Origin: Castor canadensis
Taxonomy: Eukaryota; Chordata; Mammalia; Rodentia; Castoridae
Length of the DNA stretch: 64,000 bases
Direction of reading: 5' to 3'
Assembly: GCF_047511655.1 (NCBI RefSeq)
Contig: NC_133395.1
Location: forward strand, 73,441,910 to 73,505,909
This document shows positions 12,919-23,989 of the stretch, in pieces. A program made the position numbers and the translations under genes. The first letter of the stretch is position 1; each line of letters begins with the position of its first letter. The notes beneath the pieces are model-generated. The model saw only the letters and a list, made by a program, of their open reading frames with translations. It was not told the DNA's origin and did no database searches.

Positions 12919-13398
12919 CTAAATTGATTCTACTCTGTCATAATCACTCCCTAGTCTAGCATTCTCAGAAGGATCCCAGCTATGGTACAGGCAGTAACTG
13001 CAGGTGCATTGGAACGGCACACTGAATGGTTCACTCTGAACTCCTTTAATCCCATCTCTTAGCTTTTGTCTTCGAACCCAGGAGTATCTGTTGCTCAGGA
13101 GAGCTCTCATCTTGGCCAGGTGTTCTCTCCTTGCAGATAACAAGGTCTGGACTCCTCTCTGCTTATAGGGAGTGTCACCTCTGGTCTCCTGTAGGACCCT
13201 TTCGCTTCTGTCTGGCACTTGGGCTGAACCTTCTGGGAGAGGGGAAGGGAACCTGGGAGGAGGGTTGAGGGTCAAGTTATGAAGGTCCCTTATCAAAGTT
13301 TCTGGATGAGAGCCTGAATCTCTTGGGGAATTTTCTTTGTAGGCCATCTGAAAAGATTCTGCCATCAAGGTTGGGTTAAACATTTGGGAGGGCTCCAT
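12919..13398 (-). CDS. Intact DPPA3 (Stella/PGC7)-like retrocopy
   Basis: An intronless frame of 159 codons starting MEPSQMFNPT. DPPA3 is a maternal and germ-cell nuclear/cytoplasmic protein that shields the maternal genome from demethylation and restrains UHRF1/DNMT1. Family signatures in order: MxPSQxFNPT at the start; ETLI.DL.NLTLN (33-45); RRGVxTLLSxxRE-like RGVQTLLSARRE (81-92), the segment implicated in UHRF1 binding; cysteine cluster CTCSYC (131-136); and WDPSENARLG (141-150). Length equals human DPPA3 as I recall it. DPPA3 normally has several exons, so an uninterrupted frame inside a BRCA2 intron indicates retroposition. The frame is open 13 codons further upstream (from 13437), but MEPSQ is the homologous start. 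No frameshift or stop is seen. The C-terminal tail after ENARLG is divergent. Whether it is transcribed is unknown. Confidence 0.9.
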   Translation of the reverse strand: MEPSQMFNPTLMAESFQMAYKENSPRDSGSHPETLIRDLHNLTLNPPPRFPSPLPEGSAQVPDRSERVLQETRGDTPYKQRGVQTLLSARREHLAKMRALLSNRYSWVRRQKLRDGIKGVQSEPFSVPFQCTCSYCLYHSWDPSENARLGSDYDRVESI

Positions 13399-13775
13399 TG
13401 GTGTTGTGCTTGAAGGAGCCTCAGGCAAAATCTTCACAGGAAGTCCAACCTTGGACTGGAAATTTCCAAAATGACCAGAAGAAAAATTCCCAGGGAGACA
13501 TTCTGGAAGTGTGCAGCCTGCATCCAGATGGGCTGGGCCAGGGGTTCCCAGGTGTTCCTTGGGCCTTTTCCCTGGAGTAAATGTCAGGGGTAAGACCTGA
13601 CTTCTTAATTTTTATGAAGTCATTCTTTCACACTAGTTTTAGTGGTACCCAACCATATGAATATCTTGAAAGAATGTTCTCTTTACCTGTAGGACTGTAT
13701 AAGATGCTTCTCTTTTGTCTTTCTCTTGATCTAGAACATCATTTTAGGCTTCCAGTTAGAAAATACCTCTTCCAC

Positions 13776-14690
13776 CAGAAGATGGAAGAACCTCTCATTT
13801 TCAAGGATTGGCAGAATTAATATGGTAAAAACGGTCATGCTACCAAAAGCAATCTACAGATTGCATAAGCCCATCAAAATTTCAAGGTCATTAATCAATC
13901 CTAAAATTCATACAGAAGCATAAAAAAACCCAAACAGCAAAAGTAAACCTGAGTAAAAAGAGCAACCCTTGAGGTATCACAATACTGGACTTCAAATTAC
14001 AATATAGAGCCCTGATAACAAAAACAGCATAGTACTGGCACAAAAACAGACACAAAGACCAATGGAACAGAATACAAGACCCAGAAATAAAACCACACAG
14101 TGACAGCCATCTGACCTTTGACAAAGGAGCCAAAAACATACACTGGCGAAAAAGACAGCCTCTTCAAAAAATGATGCTGAGAAAACCGTAATCCACATGT
14201 AGAAGACTGAAAATAGACCCCTATCTCTCATCCTGTACAAAATCAACTCCAACTGGATTAGAGTTTATTACAAGGCCTAAAACTCTGATACTATAGGAAA
14301 AAATAGGGAAAATTCTGGAAGATACAAGCATAGGTAATTATTATTTTCTGAATAGGACTCCAAATGCCCAGGAATAAGCAAGAATTGACAAATGGGACCA
14401 CATACAATTAAAAAGTTTCCATACATCAAAAGAAATGATTACCAGAATCGAGACAACCCATAGAATGGGAGAAAATCTTCACTATTCAACAGATAAAAGG
14501 TTAATATCCAGAATATATAAAGAGCTCAAAATAATAAATAGCAAAAGAATAATTCAATTAATAAACAGGCAAATGAATTAAAGATAATTCCAAGACATAT
14601 AAACAGCTAATAACACATGAAGAAATGCTTAAAATCCTTAGCCATAAAAGAAATGCAAATCAAAACTATACTAAGATTCCATCTCACCCC
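13776..14690 (+). mobile_element. L1 fragment (ORF2 3' part)
   Basis: Diagnostic L1 ORF2 blocks in order: ttcaaggattggcagaatta, ttcatacagaagcataaaaa, gcatagtactggcacaaaaa, ggaacagaatacaagacccag, gaaatgcaaatcaaaact. Frames are broken, so it is dead. It ends in an ID-like SINE (14691-14772). Confidence 0.88.
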
Positions 14691-14864
14691 AGCCAGATTG
14701 GAGGCATGGCTCAAATGGTAGAGGGTCTGCCTTCTAAACACAGGACCCTGAGTTCAAACCCCAATACCACAAACAGAGTATATTCCTTCTCTTTGTATGT
14801 TTTTTATCACTTTATCACCAAAGTTTAGCATGCTTTCCACATAATAGGCATTTAATAAACGTTT

Positions 14865-14880
14865 CATTAACGTGTGTGTG

Positions 14881-14912
<32 letters not shown>

Positions 14913-14945
14913 TATATATGTAGGATGGATTGATAGACAGATAGA
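14865..14945. repeat. Compound (TG)n(TA)n(CA)n + (GATA)n microsatellite
   Basis: gtgtgtgt, tatatata, cacacaca and tagatagatag runs in succession. Confidence 0.9.
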
Positions 14946-15461
14946 TAGGACAGGATTATAGATATGAGCCACTGCACCTGGTTAAAATTTTTTTGCAGTG
15001 CTGGGACTCGAACCCAGAGCCTTGTGCATGTTAGGCAAGGGTTTTACCACTGAGCTACATTTCCAGCACTAAAATTTTTAATACTGAAAATATTTCAGCT
15101 ATGTAAATAGCTAGCTGTAAGTAAATGCAAGACCCTATCCAACGCACACTCTATTTGAAAAACAATGAAAGCAAAAAGGACTGGGGACATAGCTCAAGTG
15201 GTAGAGTTCCTGCTTACCAAGTATGAGGCTCTGAATCCAACACCCAGTATCACAAAAAAAAGTATTTTTTAAAAATCATTGTTACCTGCATATATGGAAG
15301 TAAAATACACTACATTCTGGAAAAGGCAAAAAATTATATAGTAAAAGATCAGTAGTGAGCCAAGCATGGTGGTGCATGTCTGTGACCCCAGCACCAGAGA
15401 GACAGGAAGATCTCCACAAGTTCAAAGGCAGTGTGGGCTATTCAATGAGACCCTTACTATG

Positions 15462-15765
15462 TAAGGGTTACTTGTACACAGCACTGCTATACCACAACAA
15501 TCAACTGGATAACTGAGACAGAGACTAATGAGAAGGTTGCACATACAGTGTGGATACTCTAGACAAAGGGATGATTCATATTTCAGAGAGAATGGTACAA
15601 GATTTCATAATGCTGCTCAGAATGATACACAATTTAAAACTTATGAATTGTTTATTTCTGGAAATTTCAATCTAATATTTTCAGACTGTAGTTGACACTG
15701 GGAAACTGAAACTGAGAAAAGTGAAACCAAGAAAGATGGGGGAAGGGGGAGAATACTGTACTAAT
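15462..15765 (-). mobile_element. Tigger/MER2-like DNA transposon fragment
   Basis: Reads as the reverse complement of the Tigger1/MER2 5' region as I know it: agggttacttg.acacagcactg, gtggatactctagacaaagggatgattca, aatttaaaacttatgaattgtttatttctgga and tctaatattttcagactg.agttgac. Ends with agaatactgta. No transposase frame. Confidence 0.75.
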
Positions 15766-16079
15766 TCATCTGAACCAGCAATGTTGCCTAACTGATCTTC
15801 TATCTCGTCTTATCTTTTTATAAGAAATACCCAGGTAGTCTGAAAGGTAGGGTTTCATTTCCAGAGATTCTAATTCAAAAAATTCAGAGTAGGACCTAGA
15901 ATCTTCCTTTTCAATTAGCATTCAATTGGATTCCAACAGTCTAGGTATTCCATTTTGAAAAACTTATCTCTAAAGACTACAGCCAGATTATTAGGCTTTC
16001 TAAAGTCAAATTAATACTCATTGTATAAATATTTACCAAATACTCATTATATATTTATCACTTGGTATCCAATGACATA

Positions 16080-16220
16080 TAAGAAAATATTTGCTGGAGT
16101 CTTTGCTCCCATTTTCTGTGTGGAGAACATGAAATGTTTCTCTCCCCCTGCCACTCCCGTCTATACTTTATCCTGTTATACTAAATAAATCCTCACTAAA
16201 ACGTCAAAAAAAAAAAAAAA
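16080..16220 (+). repeat. Poly-A-tailed retroposed or LTR 3' end
   Basis: AATAAA (about 16184) is followed some 20 bases later by A14 (about 16206-16220), as at the 3' end of a retroposed transcript or an LTR R/U5 segment. The upstream 100 bases are not recognised. Confidence 0.35.
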
Positions 16221-17206
16221 GATTTGCCTATTACTTATATCTGTTTATATATATACTTCCAAGTACCATAAATATCCTCTTTCAAAGCATGCATCACACC
16301 ATAAATGCTTATGTATGTCTCATTCACTAGAAGCTCACTGAGTGCAGACAGTGAGTATTTCCCAAAAGCAGAAATAAAGTAAAGCTGAGATAAGGTAAGT
16401 TGAGTATGTAAATTCACTAGAGAAAAGTTAAGACAGTTGTGGGTAGAGGTAACAATATGTATAAAAAGCCATGAAGCCCAAGGTTCCCCAATACTTTTTA
16501 TTCTCTTTGTTCTCAAAACTCATTATATTTTTTGCTATATTTCTTTTACCAAGCACCATATCTAACCTTCGGCTGTATTTTATGTGCATACTATTTATTC
16601 CCCTTACTGGAAAGTACCTCTCCAAAGAAAGGGAAAGCATATTATGTCAAGTAGGCAATAAATATTCCAATGAGTGAATGCATAATCTCATTACATCTCA
16701 TGCAACATGTGGCATCTAGGCCACAGAAACTACCACTAAAGTAAAATCAATTACGGCAAATCAATTAAAAGAATCTTCTCTATCCTTTTATAGCTTATAG
16801 AAATATAGTTTAGATTAATCATCATCAAATCAATTTACACTTTTTTTTTTAACTGGGGGGATTGAACTCAGGGTCTCTTGCTTGCTAGGCAAGTACTCTG
16901 ACACTTGGGCCACACCCCCAGTCCTCTAGTTTGTTTTAAATAAGGTATAATTCTGCAACTCTCAGTTAGCAGGATACAATCAAAGGAGGAAGGAAAGGGA
17001 ATATTAAGTACCTAAATTATTTCATTTAACCCACAACTATCAAGTATTATTTTCATCACCTCCACTCTTCAGTTGAAGAAAGTAAAGCCACAAAGATTCA
17101 TTTGCACAACACAACAAGGTTAAGGACAGAACAGAGATTTTTAACACAGGTATCTTTGAATTCATAGTTCATATTTTCTTCCAGTCTACCACATTATATT
17201 ACTTAC

Positions 17207-17452
17207 CCAAGTCTAATCTATATTTACCTAATTCTTTTAAAGGCGATTGAGCTAGTGGCAGAGTTTGACCTCGTTCTTTGAATATTATTGGAGTTGAAGC
17301 CAACTGATAAAAGGATTTCCTTTGTGGTGTTTTAAATAGACTTGGTTCATAACTGTTAATTTTATATTCAGATTCTTCTGACTGTTCAGAATTATAGGGG
17401 GGAGCTTCTGAAGAAAGTTCTTCAAACCAATTTAGGCTTACTGGTCCCAAAT
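17207..17452 (-). CDS. BRCA2: BRCA2 exon 3 (PALB2-binding region)
   Basis: 246 bases, one codon shorter than the human 249, with acceptor tcttacag|atttgg and donor ttgg|gtaagt. It encodes [20 protein letters not shown], the PALB2-binding helix with Trp31, then [20 protein letters not shown] and [10 protein letters not shown]. The missing residue is in the K-PSYN-QLAS stretch. Confidence 0.98.
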
Positions 17453-20198
17453 CTGTAAGAAAAAGAATAATTATATCTTGGGTTTAATCAATTACAGAAA
17501 AATTCACAGCCTGTAAAGAACATAACAAAGGAAGGACCTGAAATTTTGACTATGGATTACTTTTGTTAACAAATATTAGCAATACAAGATGACTAATCCA
17601 TTCTCTTACAAATGTGCAAGAAGGTTATAACAAGTTCACATAAGTTATGAGACAGCATTTAACTATATTAGTTTTTATTTTTATTTTGTTTTATATTTAT
17701 TTACTTTTGTTTTATTTTTATTTATTTTTGTTTTATTCCTATTCATTTTGTTTGGTTTTTAAGATAGGGTCTCACTAAGTAATTAAGGCTGGTCTTGAGT
17801 TCACTATGTAGCCTAGGCTAGCCTCAAACTTGTGATCCTCAAGGTCCTTTTGCCTCAGCCTCCTGAGTGCCACCACACTCAGCAAATGTTTAATCTAATA
17901 ATCACAATTCAGCCAGGCACAGTGGGTCATGCCCATAATCCCAGCCTCTCAAGAGGCAGAGATAGAGATCAGTCTGGGTAAAAAGTTTAACAAGACCCCT
18001 ATTTCAACCAACAAGCTGTTCATAGTGGTACACACTAACTCCAACTATGTAGGAGGTAAAGGCAGGATGATCATGATCCAAGGTCAACCTATATATAGGG
18101 CAAAAAAAAATACAAGACACTAACCAAAAAATACCTAAAGCAAAAAAGGGGCTGGGAGTGTAACTCAAGTGGTAGAAAACTTGCCTAGCAAATGCGAGGC
18201 CATGAGTTCAAATCCCAGTACCCAAAGGGGGAAAAAAAAACCCCAAAAACTACTTCCATGACAAGACTATGGCATCATTTGCCTTTTTTACAATGTTGAC
18301 AACCGTACCAGTGGTGCAAAGTTAATGGTAGGTAATAAACTGCTGGTACTCTGCCATGACTTGAAGTAGCACCACTTTCTAGTAGTCACAGTATCTTATC
18401 ACCAAAAGAAAAAATTAAGAATGCCAGTTTAACCTAAGAATGCCCTAATGAAGCAGTGAAAATGAATTTTATCAAGCTTAATCTTTTAGCTTTTTTTTTT
18501 TTTTTTTTTTTGGTGGGATTGGGGTTTGAAGTTAAGTGCTCCCAGTTTGCAAAGCTTGAGCCACACCTCCAGTCCATTTTACTCTGTTATTCTGGAGATG
18601 GGGTCTTGCGAACTATTTGCCCAGGCTGGCAATATGATCCTCCAAATTTCAGCCTCCCAAGTAGCTAGCTTTATAGGCGTAAGCTACCAGCACCTAGCCT
18701 TTTATTTCAGCACATCTTTTTAATATTCTTTGAGAAAAGAAGAGCTTGGATAAAGTACTTCTGCATAGTGAAGTACAATAGTTGTCTAGAAAGCACTTGT
18801 GATAAGCTGTGAACTGAACTAGAACTTTTTTTTTTTTTTGAAAAGCCGTTTTTACCTAAAAGACTCACAAAGTGTTCCAACTTGGATAGTTTGATAGACA
18901 TTTTCTCACAAATGAATGAAGCTTTTCACTACAGGAATAAATTTGTTGACAATGACAAAATGTGAGCTTTCAAATAAAAATTACAGTTTCCAGTGGCTTC
19001 TGGTGACTGACTTCTTCCCAATTTTAAAAGATGTTTCTGTAAAATCATTAGTGATATTAAAGAATAAGGTTTTTTTCATACAATGTGTAAATATTTGAAA
19101 TATCTAATTCAGAACACCAATATCATGCAAATAATTATGGCATGATTCTACGACATGGAAAAATCTATTAAATATCTACTAAATCCTCAAAAGACCTATT
19201 CAAAGTACAAGAAAGACTAATAAAGGAAAATACCAAATAACTGAAAACTAATAAAATTCTCCTGTTTCTAAGAATCTAGCTGTGTGAAGTTAGATTTTCT
19301 TCATACTTGTATCAAAATAATAAACTGCAACAGACTAAATGCAGACATAGATCAAGAACCCAGTTATCTGTAAGTCAGGCATTAAAGTGAACTGCAAAAC
19401 TGTAAAACAATGCACTTGTTTTGGGAAATACAGTTTGCTTCACAAAAATGTGTTATTTATGGTAATGTGCAATGGGTTTATTTTTAAGTGGATTAATAAA
19501 TTTTTGAGCTCTTAGGGTTTTTTTAAATGCTGAGGGAAATTTATATTGAATCTGTAATTCTATACATAATCAAATTATTTTTAGAGCTTGCAGAAGGTAA
19601 AAATATTAAAATTTTTGGACATTTAAAGATTTAGAACAAGTCTGGTGTGGTGGAAGAAGGGAAGACAGGAGGATGGAAAGCTAAAGCCCAGCCTGAGCTC
19701 ATAGCAAGTTCCAGGCCAGCCTGGGCTACATAATAAGACCCTGTCTCAAAAAAAAGAAAAAAAAAACGAACAAAAATAAATGGATAAATAAGCAGAACAA
19801 TTAAGCTGTTTTCACTTCTAATAGGGAAAGCTCTTTGGGGATCCTTGACCATTTTCACATGTGAAAGAATCAGTGAAACCAAAAGGTTTGCCATGGTCAA
19901 CCACTGAGTAGCATTATCAATGCTTCTGATTTACATAGTAGTACTTAAAGAAAATAATTCATTCTACTGCTAGTCCAGAGGCCAGACTCCCACCATTAAG
20001 GATTCTATATTTATGATGTGGTTAACGGATGAAGGAGTATGTTCTTAAGTTTATTTATAACTCCATAAGAAACAACTCACAGCCTAAGGAACACCATGAA
20101 GTATGGGGTTCTTTTTTTAGCAAGCATTCACCTTTATCTGTTTTTCTGAAAACATATTTTTAATGTCATTTATCAAGCTACATAAAAGCTGCCAATAC
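17453..20198. repeat. BRCA2 intron 2
   Basis: No coding signal. Antisense B1-like SINE (17680-17885), plus-strand composite (17908-18235), antisense composite with a T20 tract (18490-18705) and a B1-like SINE (19640-19765). 18706-19639 and 19766-20198 look unique. Confidence 0.7.
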
Positions 20199-20304
20199 CT
20201 GCTTTGCTGCATCGCGTCTGAAAAATTTCAAAAAAAGTTGGCCTCCTTTTGGATCCAATAGACATTTTCCTCTACAATATTTCTGCAATGCGTAGTAAAT
20301 AAGC
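20199..20304 (-). CDS. BRCA2: BRCA2 exon 2 with start codon
   Basis: 106 bases, with acceptor ttttgcag|gcttattt and donor aaagcag|gtattgg. The ATG is at 20265 (minus), after about 39 bases of leader. It starts [20 protein letters not shown], matching [19 protein letters not shown] of human BRCA2. 67 coding bases, as in human. Confidence 0.98.
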
Positions 20305-20479
20305 CTGCAAAAGAGAAGAGCAAGACGCATTTCACAGGTGACATTGCTTAAGTGAAAGATCAAATCAGAAGCACAGGTAAGCTTGTTCCCCTATCTTTTG
20401 GGGCGACAACAGAACTTACTGCGAGAATGGGAGTGTTCTGGAATTGTGCTGTCCAACCCAGTAGCCACTCGCCAAACTC

Positions 20480-21480
20480 TGCACCTGAACAGGGGACAGT
20501 GAGACTCCAAAGGTTTTAACTTCACCTATTTTAATGACGTTTACGAAGTTCGCGCGGCTGGTGGCTGCGCCGTTAGACCCCCCTCAGAGTCCCCAATCGG
20601 GAAATATAGGGAATGTCATCAAGATTAGGCGACTGGTGTTAAGTAAAGCAGATTCGGTGTGCCCAGAAGTAAATCAGGTCGGGACTCCTGCGACAGCGGC
20701 GGAGTCCCGGCGGCTCGCGGGCCCAGGGGCGCAGGGCACGGGCCGCGGCGGCACACGGAGGGGCAGGGAAGGGTTGGGACCCAAGTTTGCACGGGGAAAT
20801 CTGCCCACAGGACCAAGTCCTTTCTCTCGGGCGCGGTAGGGGGTCGGCAGGGAGCAACCACGACATAGGACGCTCCTGGGCTCCCACCCGGGACCTGAGA
20901 CAACCGGGACAGCCAACGACTCGCCCGTTTCCACCCCAGACACCACTAACCCGCTCCACAGGCGCTGTTCTTCTGGGGGCCTCAGCAGCTGACAAGACCT
21001 GTGCCGCCACCTAAATCCCAAACATGACCACGCAGGGTTCTTCTTCTTCCCCGGGCAAAACACAGCCACAGACGACCAAAGGGCGCGCCAGCCCAGCAGC
21101 TCCGCCTCCTCCTCAAAAGCTCGCGCCAAAAGCCCGCGCTGAGCACGTGACGCTCTGGCGTCATGACGCGGCACGCAGCGTATGCGTTCCCCACCCCGCC
21201 CGGAAGTTAGGTCTGGCGGGTTGTTGCTGAGGCCGCTGCTGCAGCTTCTCCCAGAAACAAAAAGGGCGTTCGTAACTGTCAGTCTCTGGCCAAATAAAAA
21301 GCGGGCTGGAGACGCGCTCTCTTCTGCGGAGCTCTGGATCGTCCTGTTTGAAGGCGCTGTCCTCTCAGCTCTCGTGTGTGCGTGTGGTAGGCTTTTGTTC
21401 TGCTCTTAGAGCAGGTGTCCCCCAAAGTAGGCCGATCTTAGAAACCCCCTTCCCTAGCGATCGGTGGTTGTGGGTGACCC
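20480..21480. promoter_or_regulatory. CpG-rich bidirectional BRCA2/ZAR1L promoter region
   Basis: The window is AT-rich except here, where CpG is frequent and GC high. It holds BRCA2 exon 1. Just upstream of BRCA2's likely start lie an E-box CACGTG (21144-21149), which in human BRCA2 binds USF, and a perfect 12-base palindrome GCGTCATGACGC (21158-21169) made of two opposed CRE half-sites. A TATA-like ccaaataaaaag at about 21290-21301 points in the plus direction, possibly for ZAR1L. Shared promoter use by BRCA2 and ZAR1L is known in human; the exact starts here are inferred. Confidence 0.8.
20951..21130 (-). other. BRCA2: BRCA2 non-coding exon 1 (5' end approximate)
   Basis: The donor is gtggagcgg|gttagtgg at 20951. 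The preceding minus-strand sequence (tcttgtcagct..., ggcgcgagctttt...) lines up with human exon 1. The 5' end is set near 21130 by similarity to ggcgcgagc at the human start; it could be off by tens of bases. Confidence 0.8.
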
Positions 21481-23989
21481 TGACTGCGTAGTCGTGGAAG
21501 GGGACTTCTCAGGTAGCACCAAGACCTCCCTGCTTGTCAAATTGTCAGACCCACCTCAAAGCATTCCTGCAGTGCTAGGTCCTCCCCTCCGCAGGCTGGG
21601 GTTCTATCTTGTACATTTTTAGGATATCCAGCATCCTGTTTTGTGCCTATCTTTCCCCAAAACTGACCTGGAAGACAGGAACTTGCCCTCGCCTCTGAAT
21701 TCACATGGTCTGTGACAAGCCTAGTACAAGGCTTAATTTGCGTTTGTTGTAAGACCTTTAGAAAGTCATCAGAAGCATGAGAGCTGCTTATGGCCTTTCT
21801 TCCACAAGATGCTTGAGTAGTAAACAAAAGCAACCTCGGATTAGGAGTGAGGTCTACTTTTTTTTTTGGCGGTACTGGGGTTAGAACTCGGGGCCACCAT
21901 GGGGTTCTCTACCACTTGAGCCACTCCACCAGGCCTTTTTTGTGTTGGGTATTTTGGAGATAGTGTCAGGGGGAACTATTTTATTTGCCCACGCTGACAG
22001 CGATCCTCTTGATTTCTGCCTCATTAGTAGCTAGGATTACAGGCGTGAGCCAATTGCAGCCTGCTTCTACTTTGTTCTTTAGGTGCCATTTTCTCTGATA
22101 ATCAATAATCCTTACTATGTAGCAGGAGGCCTTGCTAATGTGAAGCTTTTGATCTTCCAGATCTAATTAGCAAAGGAACACAAGTCCAATGATGAATAGT
22201 AGCTACCACTTACTGATTTTTTTTTTTTCTTTAGTTATTTTTCAGATAGGATTTTGCATTTTTTCCTCCTACCTATGGCCTCCAGAGTAGCAGGCATTAG
22301 GGAAGTGAGCTACCACACTTAGCTTATTTGTTGAGATAGAGGTATTGATAAATTTTTGCCCAGGCTGGCCTCTAACCGTTATTCTCCCAATCTTTGTCTC
22401 CTAAGTAGCATAAACATTTCTTACAACAATCCTATAAATTGATTATAGGATTATTGTCAGATGAGAACTGAATCTAGTAATTAAGTAACTTGCCTGGTAA
22501 CAAGGCCCAGATTTGAATTCAAGTGCATTTGATTTCATATATTTACTTTAATACTTTGTGGTCCTTACTCTATAAGTCAGAACAGTTTGCCCTGTAAATC
22601 AGAACAGTTTGCTTTTTTCCACTTTTGGGGGCTTAAGAGAGTCCCCAAAATTCTCACTGGGAATGACCTATGAGAACCCTTGTTATCTTGAATCACCATC
22701 TGAAATATATTTTTTCTCATTATATACGCCCCCTATAACTATGTTTCTTGGTCTTGATACTAGGCACTTTATATTCATTAGATCTAGCATAGTACACTTT
22801 CATATACTCTTCTAATGTGGCTAATCAAATAATTTGCTACTTGTATGAATTCACTATATGCTTTATTTTTAAGTATTTTTTTCATAAATATTGTATATAA
22901 TGTGTATGCCATAATGTTTGTTTGTTTTGCAGTGCTGGGGTTTGACCTTAGGGCCTACACCTTGAGCATTCTACCCCTTTTTTGTGATGGGTTTTTTCAA
23001 AATAGGGTCTTACAAACCATTTGCCAGGGCTGGCTTCAAACCTTGATCCCCCCGATCTCTGCCTCCTGAGTAGCTAGGATTACAGGTATAAGCCACTAGT
23101 GCCTGGTGCCATGATGTTTTGATACACATATACAATAGTGAAAGATGAGTACAAATCAAGAAATTAACATATCCATCTCCTCACATAGTAAACTTTTTGG
23201 CATGTGTTGTGAGAGCACCTGAAATCTACTCTCAGGAAATTTCCATGACACAATGCAGTATTATTAACCATAGCTTTGTGCTGTACATTTGAGGCAGGAT
23301 AGATCAGGGAAAATGAGGCATGGGAAACAGTATCCAGGAATTCAGAACTAAACACTGTATTAATGAATAGCTTGATTAAAAACTACAGGCACTGTTTTCT
23401 TTGCTTTAAATCTTAGGCCACTCAATGAGTTGCAACATTTAGTAAAAAAGAAAAAAGTGGGAAAGGGAGCAGCTCTCTTCCTCCGAACTTGCTGGCTTGC
23501 CCAAATGATTTACATGCTCTGGGACTGAGCAAAGGATGTCTTAAAGAGTGACACTACTAGCCAGGCTCTGGTGGCTCACACCTGTAATCCTAGCTACTCA
23601 AGGGGCAGACATCAGGAGGATTGAGGTTGGAAGCCAGCCCAGGCAAATAGTTCACAAGCCTGTCTTGAAAAATTCCATCACAAAAAAGTCCTGGTGGAGT
23701 GGCTCAAGTAGGCCTAAGTTCAAACCCTGGCACTGGAGGGGGAAAAAAAAGAGAATGACACTAAGATCAGGAGAATCACGGTTTGAGGCCAGGCCAAATA
23801 AATAGTACTCAAGACCTCAGAGCAAAATGGACTGGAGGGGTGGCTCAAGCAATAGAGTGACTGCTTTGCAAACATGAAGCTCTGAGTTCAAACCCCAGTC
23901 CCACCAAAATAAATAAATAAAACAATCTGGAAAACAATCTGGGAATATGACTCATTTGATCTCAGAAATATTTGCAAAGAAACATATTT

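Larger units (their letters stand above)
11806..17206. other. BRCA2 intron 3, carrying a DPPA3 retrocopy and transposons
   Basis: Apart from the DPPA3 copy listed separately, the intron holds: an antisense ID-like SINE (12282-12372); a truncated ID end with (GA)n (12838-12909); an L1 fragment (13776-14690); an ID-like copy (14691-14772); a TG/TA/CA-GATA microsatellite (14865-14945); antisense and sense ID-like copies (14980-15072, 15170-15262); a B1-like copy (15355-15465); a Tigger/MER2-like fragment (15462-15765); a poly-A-tailed unit (to 16220); an antisense ID-like copy (16842-16925); and a faint MIR-like stretch (17020-17160). 16221-16841 looks unique. Confidence 0.75.
1..21130 (-). other. 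BRCA2: BRCA2 gene, 5' portion (exons 1 to part of 11)
   Basis: BRCA2 loads RAD51 onto resected single-stranded DNA in homologous recombination and protects stalled forks in the nucleus. Ten minus-strand exons are recognisable by protein similarity and by exon lengths. Exons 2, 4, 5, 6, 8 and 9 (106, 109, 50, 41, 50 and 112 bases) equal the human sizes as I recall them. Phases join without a break from the ATG at 20265 to the window edge, giving 1,096 open codons. Domains seen: the N-terminal PALB2-binding segment in exon 3 ([14 protein letters not shown], with Trp31) and BRC1 in exon 11. The remaining BRC repeats, the DNA-binding domain and the C-terminus lie outside the window. All introns seen are GT-AG. 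Introns are filled with SINEs, and intron 3 carries a DPPA3 retrocopy. It lies head to head with ZAR1L. Identification is near certain. Confidence 0.98.

Noticed and set aside
12919-13437. The upstream ATG at 13437 as the start of the DPPA3-like protein
   Set aside because: The 13 extra residues (MKILPEAPSSTTP) have no counterpart in DPPA3; MEPSQ at 13398 aligns with the known start.
20534-21409. Many overlapping open frames on both strands around 20.6-21.4 kb
   Set aside because: They follow from the high GC content of the promoter/CpG island and BRCA2 exon 1; none shows family similarity.
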